DNA of 64,000 nucleotides from Burkholderia sp. Bp9142. GTDB taxonomy: Bacteria; Pseudomonadota; Gammaproteobacteria; Burkholderiales; Burkholderiaceae. This document shows, in pieces, positions 26,827 through 34,854 of this stretch. Below the pieces are notes generated by a model. The model ran no database searches. It had not been told where the DNA came from and saw nothing but the letters and a program-made list of their open reading frames with translations. The first letter of the stretch is position 1, and every line of letters starts with the position of its first letter. A program made the position numbers and the translations under genes. Location of the stretch: assembly GCF_003853415.1 (NCBI RefSeq), contig NZ_QTPP01000005.1, forward strand, positions 230,863-294,862. Direction: 5' to 3'.

Positions 26827-29355
26827 ATGGCGCGCAGTAAACCGAAGCTTCTGATTCATGGAAGTTGCGTGAGCCGAGACGCCTTTACCGATCGATTTAC
26901 GCAAGCGGAGCAATATGAGCTCGCGGGCTATCTCGCGCGCAGTTCGCTCGCGACCGCATTTTCGTCGGGGGTGGTCGAGAACGTCGACTTTGACGCGATC
27001 GCATCGCCGTTTCAGCGCCGGATGGTTCAATCGGACGTCGAGCACGGATTGGTGGCGGTACTCGCCACTGGAGGATTCGATTTTTTGCTGATGGACCTGA
27101 TCGACGAACGATTCAGTGTGTTCGTTGATGAGCTCGGTGCGAGCTGTACCGTATCGGGTGAACTGCTGTCGTCGGGATTCGACGTCGGGGTGCGTCGCGG
27201 CACGGTGATCAAGCCGTTCACGGATGCGTTCTTCGAGCGGTGGGAGAACGGCTGGCGCCAGCTGGTCGCGTCGTTGAGCGCAAAGGGGCGGCTCGACGCA
27301 CTGATCGTGAACGAGGTGTACTGGAGCTCGGCCTGCTCCGACGGCACCGATTTCTCGCCGGCGTACTCGCACGACGACGTTGCGCAGGCGAACGCGTTCC
27401 TGTCGAGGCAATATGCGCGGATGCGCGAGGACCTCGCCGAGGGACAATTCCTGCATTTCGAGTCGACATTGCTCGTCGGCGCAATCGACCATCAATGGGG
27501 AAAGAGTCCGTTTCACTATGTAGGTGGGTATTACACCCACTTGCTCGATCGCCTCGATCGGTATGTGGCGCGGACCGGGGCGGGTGCCGCGGAAACTTCT
27601 GACAAGCAGGGGAGCAGCGTGGGTTTCGTAAGGTATGTCCGGGACAAGCTGCGGCTGGCCGGAAGCCGGTTCCGCGAGGAAGACACGACGCCGCCGACGG
27701 CTTGGCACAGCGACCGTGTGACGTTGCAGAAGGCGATGCAAGGGCTCGAGGTTTCAGTACGCGCGACGGCGGCGACGCGCATCCGCCTGAGCGCGATCGT
27801 CAACGGTGACCTGTCGGGCAACCGCAACCTGCTGCTCGTCGTCGCTGGCAATGATCTTGTCGATGCCGACATGCATGCGATGGGGTACATGAAGTCGTGG
27901 GTCGGCTACTTTCGGTATCTCAAGAGCGACATGCGCGAAGAGCGGCTGACGACGGAGATCGCAGTCGACGGCCGGATCACATCGCTCAAGGTGCTGACCT
28001 GGAACTTCGATGGCCCCGTCATCCTCTCGGAAGTCAGCTTCGAATCCGGCGGAGCAGTACTCGATAGTCCGGCACTGATCGCGAAACGCAAGGATGGCAG
28101 CCAGGCGGTCACCATCACGCGCGAGCCGGCGATCCGCGCGAACCTGCTGCTCAAAAGACACCGTTGTGGCCCGGAATGTATTGTCCATTGCGACAAATGG
28201 TTCACGTCAATGGACGCATTCGCATCAAGGCACGACGTCAAGCGTTTTGGCCGGGAGCCGGTATTTGTCGAGGCCGCGAGCGGGGAATTGATGCCTGCCA
28301 GCCTCCAGAAGGCCCGCCCCGCATTTCTGACGATTCCCGATACGGTCGAAGCGTATCTGCGGTCGATCGGCGACAAGTCCCGGAACATGATTCAAAAGGC
28401 GAATCGCCTCGGATACCGGTTCCATGAAGGTGGCCCTGCAGGCTTCGAACAGGACATTTACGAGATCCGCACGTCGGATCCGATGCGCCAGGGGCGGCCG
28501 ATTCCCGAGTACTACTATTCGAATCCGCCGATTTACGTGCTGAACCCGAGCGCAGCCGGCTGCGAATATCACACGGAACGATTCTTCGGCATCGTGCACG
28601 AAGGGCGTTTGGTTTCATACATTACGCTCTTCATGTTCGGAGAACTCGCACAGATCAACCACATCCTGTGCCACAAGGAGCACGTGAAGAACGGGGTAAT
28701 GAACCTGAATGTATTTCACGTCGTGAAGCAGTTGATCGAGAAGTATTCGTGGGTCAAGGCGATCAACTATCTGTACGTCGTGGATGACGGGATGGGAATC
28801 AACCTGTTCAAGCGCAGCGTCGGATTTCGATCGCAGCGCTTCATCGCGTACGACAGTACGCTGGACGCGATTTCGTATATCGAGACAGAGCGAGAGGACG
28901 AGCGGGACTCGGACCCGGACCCGGCTCCGACCGTCCCGCGTGAAAGCCAGAAGCCGCGGGTCAAGCTGAAGAAGTGGGCGTTCGTGCGGGAAGCGGTGCC
29001 GCGGGAATCGCTGCCGGCAAAGCTTGATTCTCTCCTTGGTAGACCGTGGGTCGACGTGGCGTATCCGGCCGAGGGCGACTTTGCGAGGTTCTGTTCCGTT
29101 GGATTGGTCGAAAGCACGGAAACCCATCCGGTGGGCGCTTGCTTTCTGGTGCCGTTTCCGAGCCGCGCGGCCGAAGGCAGTCATCCGGACGTCGCGCAAT
29201 ATTTAGCCAAACGTTTCAAAGGTAACCCGATCCCGGATGACGGATTCTCGGTGGGATTCCGTGGAGGAAATTTGCGTGCACTCGCCTATTTGAGTATCGA
29301 GGAAAATGCGGCAAATCTGTTCGACGGCGTGCTCGTGCTGGAGAAGGTGGCGTGA
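26827..29355 (+). CDS. DUF6270-like/FemAB-like protein C (paralogue without the lyase half)
   Basis: 842 residues. Residues about 5-250 look like DUF6270, an SGNH-related domain: LLIHGSCVSRDAF at the start and FHYVGGYYTHLLDRL near its end. Then come the shared beta module (about 305-400), the CX3CX2HC cluster (C447, C451, H454, C455), the acyltransferase-like domain (IGDKSRNMIQKANRLGY, SDPMRQGRPIPEYY, FGELAQINHILCHKEH) and the middle domain. The protein stops at VLVLEKVA, exactly where A and B continue into the heparinase-like half. A perfect GAGGA lies 7 nt before ATG 26827. A natural domain swap: a new N-terminal domain gained, the C-terminal lyase absent. Confidence 0.75.
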   Translation: MARSKPKLLIHGSCVSRDAFTDRFTQAEQYELAGYLARSSLATAFSSGVVENVDFDAIASPFQRRMVQSDVEHGLVAVLATGGFDFLLMDLIDERFSVFVDELGASCTVSGELLSSGFDVGVRRGTVIKPFTDAFFERWENGWRQLVASLSAKGRLDALIVNEVYWSSACSDGTDFSPAYSHDDVAQANAFLSRQYARMREDLAEGQFLHFESTLLVGAIDHQWGKSPFHYVGGYYTHLLDRLDRYVARTGAGAAETSDKQGSSVGFVRYVRDKLRLAGSRFREEDTTPPTAWHSDRVTLQKAMQGLEVSVRATAATRIRLSAIVNGDLSGNRNLLLVVAGNDLVDADMHAMGYMKSWVGYFRYLKSDMREERLTTEIAVDGRITSLKVLTWNFDGPVILSEVSFESGGAVLDSPALIAKRKDGSQAVTITREPAIRANLLLKRHRCGPECIVHCDKWFTSMDAFASRHDVKRFGREPVFVEAASGELMPASLQKARPAFLTIPDTVEAYLRSIGDKSRNMIQKANRLGYRFHEGGPAGFEQDIYEIRTSDPMRQGRPIPEYYYSNPPIYVLNPSAAGCEYHTERFFGIVHEGRLVSYITLFMFGELAQINHILCHKEHVKNGVMNLNVFHVVKQLIEKYSWVKAINYLYVVDDGMGINLFKRSVGFRSQRFIAYDSTLDAISYIETEREDERDSDPDPAPTVPRESQKPRVKLKKWAFVREAVPRESLPAKLDSLLGRPWVDVAYPAEGDFARFCSVGLVESTETHPVGACFLVPFPSRAAEGSHPDVAQYLAKRFKGNPIPDDGFSVGFRGGNLRALAYLSIEENAANLFDGVLVLEKVA

Positions 29356-29401
29356 TGCGGCATGGAACCGCTTCGCCGAAGGCCGGCCGTCGGGAGTGCC
29401 C

Positions 29402-30403
29402 TTGAGTATCCGCAAGCATCCGACTATCGCTCTGGTCGCGGACGGCCTGACATCGTCGAGCCTCGTTTTCGATAGTCGCATCGTTCCATTGTCTCCCCGT
29501 GGATTTCGCTGGCGGTGGGCGTTTTCGCGCCCGGACTATTTACTGGTCGAGTCGGCCTGGTCAGGGGTTCGTGATCGATGGAAATACAAGATCGCCGCCT
29601 ATCCTGAACACCCGGAACGGACGAATCATGCGTTGATCCGGCTAGTCGAAGCCGCGAGGCATCGTGGTATTCCGACGGTGTTCTGGAACAAGGAGGATTC
29701 GGTTCACTTCGATCGCTTCGTGGACAGTGCGAAGCTGTTCGATCACGTGTTTACGGTCGACGCCAATGCCGTGCCGCGCTACAAGGCAGTGATGGGCGCG
29801 CAGGCATCGGTGCACACCTTGATGTTCGCAATCCAGCCCAGGACGCATGGCTTTACCGGCTTCAACTTTAAATTCCGTCGTGCGAACTTCGTCGGCAGCT
29901 ACAGCAGCGAGAACCACGCGCGGCGCCGTGCGTGGCAGGACACGTTGTTCGGTGCGGCATGCGGGACTGGCCTGGGTCTGACTGTCGTCGACCGCAATTC
30001 GGGCCGCAAGGCGTCGCATTATCGCTTTCCGGCGCTTGACGGCCTGGATGTCCAGCATGCACTCCGTCATGAACAAACGGCCCAGATGTATCGCGACTAC
30101 GTCGTGTCCTTGAACGTGAATACGGTCGAGGACTCGCCGACCATGTTCTCGCGGCGACTGGTCGAGATTGTCGGTTGCGGCGGAATTGCCGTAACAACGC
30201 CGGCGAGGTCGGTCGATGCGATGTTCTCGGACTTCTGTCATGTCGTGCGCAGCGGCGACGAGGCGCGCGAGCTATTCGCGCGCCTGCGCAGCGGCCCGTC
30301 CAACCGTGATCTTGAGCGCGCACGAGCGGGTGCGGAATACGTGGCGAAGCACCATACATGGCAGCATCGCCTCCGCCAGATTGCCGAGGTGCTGGGGCAG
30401 TGA
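29402..30403 (+). CDS. CgeB-like glycosyltransferase
   Basis: 333 residues. Closely resembles the CgeB-like section of the 1,407-residue protein: YLLVESAWSG, IPTVFWNKEDSVHFDRFVD, AKLFDHVFTVD, and SPTMFSRRLVEIVGCGG near the C-terminus, where a GT-B enzyme binds its nucleotide donor. A cytosolic capsule glycosyltransferase is likely; the donor is unknown. The start is TTG 29402 with GGGAG 5 nt upstream; an upstream ATG in frame would add 32 unrelated residues overlapping the previous gene. It overlaps the next gene by 4 nt. Confidence 0.75.
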   Translation: MSIRKHPTIALVADGLTSSSLVFDSRIVPLSPRGFRWRWAFSRPDYLLVESAWSGVRDRWKYKIAAYPEHPERTNHALIRLVEAARHRGIPTVFWNKEDSVHFDRFVDSAKLFDHVFTVDANAVPRYKAVMGAQASVHTLMFAIQPRTHGFTGFNFKFRRANFVGSYSSENHARRRAWQDTLFGAACGTGLGLTVVDRNSGRKASHYRFPALDGLDVQHALRHEQTAQMYRDYVVSLNVNTVEDSPTMFSRRLVEIVGCGGIAVTTPARSVDAMFSDFCHVVRSGDEARELFARLRSGPSNRDLERARAGAEYVAKHHTWQHRLRQIAEVLGQ

Positions 30404-31200
30404 GTACGATCATGCAACGCGTGCGTGACCGTGTGCTGTTGCGCGTGTGGCGGCGATGTGCGGCGCTTGTATGCGAGCGGCCGCCGCGGCGCATACTGGT
30501 CCTTGGGGATTCTCACGTTCGCGTGTTCGAGCACGCCTGGTTCGCATTGCGATTGCCGAACGTGCAGTTCGACATCGAATACGTTCCGGGCGCAACGGCA
30601 ATCGGCATCGATAACCGTCATTCGACGACGTCCGCATTACTACGTTTCACGAACCGGCTCGCGTCTTCACGGCACGATTGGGTGCTGCTCAATCTCGGAG
30701 AGGTCGATACCGCCTATTCGCTGTGGAAACTGGTGGAATTCCGATCGTGTCCGATTCCCGTATTGCTTGACGAGGCGGTTCGCAACTATTGCGAGTTCAT
30801 TGCCGAAGTGGCGGCGGCCCACCGGGTCGCCGTGCTCAGCGCGCCCTTGCCGACGCTGGCGGACCAAGCGGCGCCGCGTGACGAGACGGCTGCTGTCCGT
30901 CAACAGGTATCGGCAACCCAGCACGAGCGGACCGGACTGGCGCGTGAATTCAATACTCGTATTGAAGAATTCTGTCGTGCGCACGGTGTCCCGTACCTCG
31001 ATTCAAGTCCGCACGCGCTTGGCGGCGATGGCTTGGTCAAGCGATCCTGGTGCCATCCCCGCCGGTTCGATCACCACTATGCGCGCCCGCCGTATGCGCG
31101 TTGCCTCGTACAACAGTTGCAGGTGCTGTTTGCGATGCCGCTCGCGGGGGTCGAACGTTCCGTGACGCGCGACAGCGTGCGCGGCGGGGCGGAATCATGA
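30400..31200 (+). CDS. SGNH-hydrolase-like capsule protein
   Basis: 266 residues. The block-I motif ILVLGDSH (Asp37-Ser38) is typical of SGNH/GDSL esterases and O-acetyltransferase partner domains. DWVLLNLGEVDT could supply the block with the conserved Gly/Asn, and CHPRRFDHHYA the late His. It might deacetylate or esterify capsule sugars. No signal peptide, so it would act in the cytosol. GTG 30400 overlaps the upstream stop (GTGA), and the gene ends in an ATGA overlap with kpsC; ATG 30412 is the alternative start. Confidence 0.65.
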   Translation: MSTIMQRVRDRVLLRVWRRCAALVCERPPRRILVLGDSHVRVFEHAWFALRLPNVQFDIEYVPGATAIGIDNRHSTTSALLRFTNRLASSRHDWVLLNLGEVDTAYSLWKLVEFRSCPIPVLLDEAVRNYCEFIAEVAAAHRVAVLSAPLPTLADQAAPRDETAAVRQQVSATQHERTGLAREFNTRIEEFCRAHGVPYLDSSPHALGGDGLVKRSWCHPRRFDHHYARPPYARCLVQQLQVLFAMPLAGVERSVTRDSVRGGAES

Positions 31201-33401
31201 GTCGTGCGCCACGCTGGATCGTTCCGATTCAAAGTGTTGGCCTGTGGGCATGGTGCGGCACCACGCCATGGCTCGACGGTATCGTTTCGTGCGGTTTCCC
31301 ATGGCAGCGATCCGGCATTGCCGGTGTTCTCGGCTGGGGACTGCGTGACAGTGGCCGGCGCGCCCAGGCGTGGGGCCTGCGTGCCGGCGTGGACGTACTG
31401 CGTATCGAAGACGGCTTCCTCCGCTCCGTCTCGCTCGGCGTGCTCGGCGATGCCGCCCTGTCGATCGTCATCGACGATCTCGGTATCTACTACGACGCCA
31501 GCCGGCCGTCCCGTCTCGAGATGCTCGTGAAGGACGTCGCCGGGCTGGCTGGCGACCGTGCCGATGCATTGCGCAGCGAGGCCGATCGCGCGATGTCCCT
31601 GATCGTCCGCCACGGCCTGTCCAAATACAACCACGCGCCCGACTTCGTTCCTCCCGCTGCCTGGCGCGACGACGCGATTCTGGTCATCGACCAGACCCGC
31701 GGCGACGTCGCCGTCCGTCTCGGCGGCGCCGACGAATCCTCGTTTCGCGCGATGCTGGCCGCTGCGCTCGCCGAAAACCCGGACAAGCCGGTCTGGATCA
31801 AGACGCATCCCGACGTGACGTGCGGCAAGAAGGCCGGCTATCTCGTCGACGCTGCATTCAGCGATTCGCGCGTGCGTCTGCTACCGGCGGACGTGAGTCC
31901 GCCTTCGCTGCTGAAGCGGGTCGGCAAGGTCTACGCGGTTTCGTCGCAGATGGGCTTCGAGGCGCTGCTATGCGGCAAGCCGGTCGTGACATTCGGCTTG
32001 CCGTGGTACGCCGGATGGGGGCTCACCGACGACCGCCATGCGGACGCACCGATCGTTGCCGCTCGTCGCGGCAGCGCGACGCTGCACCAGCTGTTCGCCG
32101 CGGCATACCTGCGCTATTGCCGCTACCTCGATCCTGAAACCGGCAGCCGCGGCACGATCTTCAACGTGATCGCCCATCTCGCGAAGCAACGCCGGCTGAA
32201 CGAAGTGACGAGAGGCGAGCTCGTGTGCGTCGGGCTGAGCCTGTGGAAGCGCAGCGTGGTCGCACCGTTTCTGCGGCACGGCGGCGCGCGCGTGCGTTTC
32301 GTCGACTCGCCGGCGGCGTTGCGGCGTCTGCCGCCTGATGCGTCGCGTCGCGTCGTGCTATGGGGCGCCCGCCGTCCCGATGTCGCTGTCGTCGCGCAGG
32401 AACTGGGTTTGCCCGTGCTTCGCATGGAGGACGGGTTCATCCGCTCCGTCGGTCTCGGCTCGAACCTGATCGCACCGCTTTCGCTCGTGATCGACGATCT
32501 CGGCATCTATTTCGATCCGCGCACGCCGTCCCGGCTGGAGGCAATCCTCGAGCGAGGCGGCTTCGACGATGCGGAACTCGCAGAGGCCCGCACCGTGCGC
32601 GCGGCACTGGTCGACGCGCGCATCGGCAAGTACAACGTCGGCAACGGCGGCGTCGTGTTGCCGTCGCCCCGTCCGGCGAACGTGATTCTGGTCCCCGGGC
32701 AGGTCGAGGATGATGCATCGATCCGGACCGGCTCGCCGTGGATCTCCACGAATCTCGGTTTGCTGTCGAGCGTGCGGGCCGCCCATCCCGATGCGTTCAT
32801 CGTCTTCAAGCCGCATCCCGACGTCGTCAGCGGTAATCGCGCGGGCGCGGTTCCGCTGCATGAAGCGCACAGGCTTGCTGATGCCGTGGCGCCTGAATCC
32901 GACGTGATCGCCTGCGTCGAGCAGGCCGACGAAGTGCATACGATGACGTCGTTGACCGGCTTCGAGGCGCTGCTGCGCGGCAAGCGGGTCGTCTGCTACG
33001 GTGCGCCGTTTTATGCAGGCTGGGGGCTCACGCACGACATCTTCGCGAGCGCATCGCCAGGCGCCGGGCACATGCCGATCGCCGGCGATCGGCCGGATAC
33101 CCATCCGGTGTGGTCGCGCCGCCGCCGCCGGCTGACGCTTGACGAGCTGATTGCCGGGACGCTGCTGCGCTATCCGCGTTATGTGCATCCGGTTTCCCGC
33201 GCCGTGATCGACGCGCGACACGCAATCACATTGCTGCACGCGCAGCGTCAGTCGACGGGGCAGGGCAAGCTGAAGCGCAATCGGCTGAAGCAGCAGTCCG
33301 GGAAAGTCAAGATGTGGGCGCTGACGACTTACTCGGAATACCGGATTTCGGCGCGCAAAAAGCTTTACATGTCGCTGCAGCGCTGGCTCGCGAAGCTTTA
33401 G
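31197..33401 (+). CDS. kpsC: Capsule Kdo-linker transferase (KpsC/WcbA-like)
   Basis: 734 residues, made of two related halves as in KpsC. Each half has a versions of R(I/M)EDGF(L/I)RSV(S/G)LG and LSIVIDDLGIYYD/LSLVIDDLGIYFD. KTHPDV (first half) and FKPHPDVVSG (second half) are Kdo-transferase nucleotide-site motifs, followed by FEALLCGKPVVTFG/FEALLRGKRVVCYG and YAGWGLT. KpsC adds alternating beta-Kdo residues to a lipid acceptor after KpsS adds the first. Kdo activation genes (kpsF, kpsU) are not in the window. ATG 31197 overlaps the previous stop. Confidence 0.95.
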   Translation: MSRAPRWIVPIQSVGLWAWCGTTPWLDGIVSCGFPWQRSGIAGVLGWGLRDSGRRAQAWGLRAGVDVLRIEDGFLRSVSLGVLGDAALSIVIDDLGIYYDASRPSRLEMLVKDVAGLAGDRADALRSEADRAMSLIVRHGLSKYNHAPDFVPPAAWRDDAILVIDQTRGDVAVRLGGADESSFRAMLAAALAENPDKPVWIKTHPDVTCGKKAGYLVDAAFSDSRVRLLPADVSPPSLLKRVGKVYAVSSQMGFEALLCGKPVVTFGLPWYAGWGLTDDRHADAPIVAARRGSATLHQLFAAAYLRYCRYLDPETGSRGTIFNVIAHLAKQRRLNEVTRGELVCVGLSLWKRSVVAPFLRHGGARVRFVDSPAALRRLPPDASRRVVLWGARRPDVAVVAQELGLPVLRMEDGFIRSVGLGSNLIAPLSLVIDDLGIYFDPRTPSRLEAILERGGFDDAELAEARTVRAALVDARIGKYNVGNGGVVLPSPRPANVILVPGQVEDDASIRTGSPWISTNLGLLSSVRAAHPDAFIVFKPHPDVVSGNRAGAVPLHEAHRLADAVAPESDVIACVEQADEVHTMTSLTGFEALLRGKRVVCYGAPFYAGWGLTHDIFASASPGAGHMPIAGDRPDTHPVWSRRRRRLTLDELIAGTLLRYPRYVHPVSRAVIDARHAITLLHAQRQSTGQGKLKRNRLKQQSGKVKMWALTTYSEYRISARKKLYMSLQRWLAKL

Positions 33402-33477
33402 CCGGCGGTCAAAGGGAAATGGTGCTGACGGCGTCCGGTAACGCAATTCTGCTATAGCGTTTTTCGGACAGCCGAGG

Positions 33478-33507
33478 TTGTATCGTTATCTCGTAAAACG
33501 ATACAAT
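33478..33507 (+). promoter_or_regulatory. Candidate kpsS promoter overlapped by a 10-bp dyad
   Basis: TTGTAT (33478-33483), an 18-nt spacer and TACAAT (33502-33507) form a plausible sigma70-like promoter. A perfect inverted repeat, TTGTATCGTT/AACGATACAA, puts one arm over the -35 and the other over the -10. This suggests binding of a dimeric regulator. It lies in the 229-nt AT-rich gap between kpsC and kpsS, which also holds a small ATGAT/ATCAT palindrome (33612-33623) just before the kpsS ATG. Confidence 0.5.
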
Positions 33508-33630
33508 CGTTCACCTATAAATCCGGGGCCAAAAAATCGGGGTAGGGGTGGTGGTTTAACTGCCGGCGCATTCGGCGTTCATTTCGTGTGTGTGCGTAAA
33601 AATATTGAAAAATGATAAATCATATTAATA

Positions 33631-34854
33631 ATGCGACGCTCTTTTCTGATTCTGCAGGGCACGGCATCGCCGTTCTTTAGCCGATTGGCTGCTGCGTTGC
33701 GGAGTCGCGGCCATTGCATTCGCAGGATTAATTTCTGTGGAGGAGACCTGGTCTATTCCGGAAATGGTGCTGCGAACGATTACACCGCGCATCCGGACGA
33801 GCTTGCCGCGTGGTATGCGACAACGCTGCGAACCGGCGATGTGACGGATGTGATCCTGTTCGGCGACTGCCGGGCCATTCACCGGCCCGTGCATCCTGTC
33901 GCCCGCGATCAGGGTGTCGCCGTGCAGGTATTCGAGGAAGGGTACGTGCGTCCGCACTGGCTGACACTCGAGCGTCATGGCGTCAATGGCCGTTCATTGC
34001 TGCCGCGCGATCCGGCGTGGTATCTGGATCAGCGCAGCGTAACGCCTCCGCGCGATCTGGGACACGCCACCGGATATCGACTGGCCGTCCGTGCATATCA
34101 CGACATGCGCTATCGTGCGGCCAATACACTGTATCGGTCCCGTTTTCCGAATTATCGCAGCCATCGTCCGCGCAACGGCTTTGTCGAATACGCGGGACTG
34201 GCGACGCGCGCGTTGAAACAACCGATATTCGATCGCGAGTCCGAGCGCGTGACGCAGCGCCTGCTTGCCGGCCGACCCTATTATCTGTTTCCGCTCCAGG
34301 TCAATGCGGACGCGCAGATCGTCCATCATTCGCCATTCGGCAGCGTGCGCGCATCGATCGACGCCGTATTGCAATCATTCGCGCAGCACGCACCCGGCGG
34401 GCACGACCTGCTTGTCAAGAACCATCCACTGGATACGGGCGTGTTCGATTATCGCGGCCACATCCGGCAGCTGGCGCGCGCACTCGGGATCACCGATCGC
34501 GTGGCGTTCATCGACGCCGGCCATCTGCCGACGCTGCTCGACCACACGCGCGGCGTGGTGCTGGTCAACAGTACCACCGGGATGTCGGCGCTTTACCACC
34601 ATTGCCCGCTGATCGCATTGGGCGTGGCGATCTACGACATGCCGGGACTGACTTGGCAGGGCGGACTCGACAGCTTCTGGGCGCATGCCGAGCGGCCCGA
34701 CGAAGGCCTGTTCCACGCCTTTCTGGATTATGTGATTCATCACACGCAGATCAACGGGGACTTCTATACGGATACCGGCATCGACATGGCCGTGGAAGGC
34801 GCCGTGCGACGACTGGAGGCAACCCAGGTGGAGGTCAGTCATGCGTTCGCCTGA
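33631..34854 (+). CDS. kpsS: Capsule Kdo-linker transferase (KpsS/WcbO-like)
   Basis: 407 residues. The N-terminus FLILQGTASPFFSRLAAALR, then GHCIRRINFCGGD and VFEEGYVRPHWLTLE, are typical of KpsS/LipB. The later LVKNHPLDTG and VVLVNSTTGMSALYHHCP contain the nucleotide-site motifs. KpsS adds the first beta-Kdo to the (lyso)phosphatidylglycerol-type lipid acceptor, starting the linker extended by KpsC. It has no visible Shine-Dalgarno; the leader is AT-rich with its own candidate promoter. It overlaps the SDR gene by 14 nt. Confidence 0.93.
   Translation: MRRSFLILQGTASPFFSRLAAALRSRGHCIRRINFCGGDLVYSGNGAANDYTAHPDELAAWYATTLRTGDVTDVILFGDCRAIHRPVHPVARDQGVAVQVFEEGYVRPHWLTLERHGVNGRSLLPRDPAWYLDQRSVTPPRDLGHATGYRLAVRAYHDMRYRAANTLYRSRFPNYRSHRPRNGFVEYAGLATRALKQPIFDRESERVTQRLLAGRPYYLFPLQVNADAQIVHHSPFGSVRASIDAVLQSFAQHAPGGHDLLVKNHPLDTGVFDYRGHIRQLARALGITDRVAFIDAGHLPTLLDHTRGVVLVNSTTGMSALYHHCPLIALGVAIYDMPGLTWQGGLDSFWAHAERPDEGLFHAFLDYVIHHTQINGDFYTDTGIDMAVEGAVRRLEATQVEVSHAFA

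Noticed and set aside
18567..29355. CX3CX2HC cluster as a radical SAM motif
   Set aside because: Radical SAM needs CX3CX2C near the start of a TIM barrel; here the third position is His and the third Cys is one residue later, and the sequence after it looks like a GNAT-type acyltransferase.
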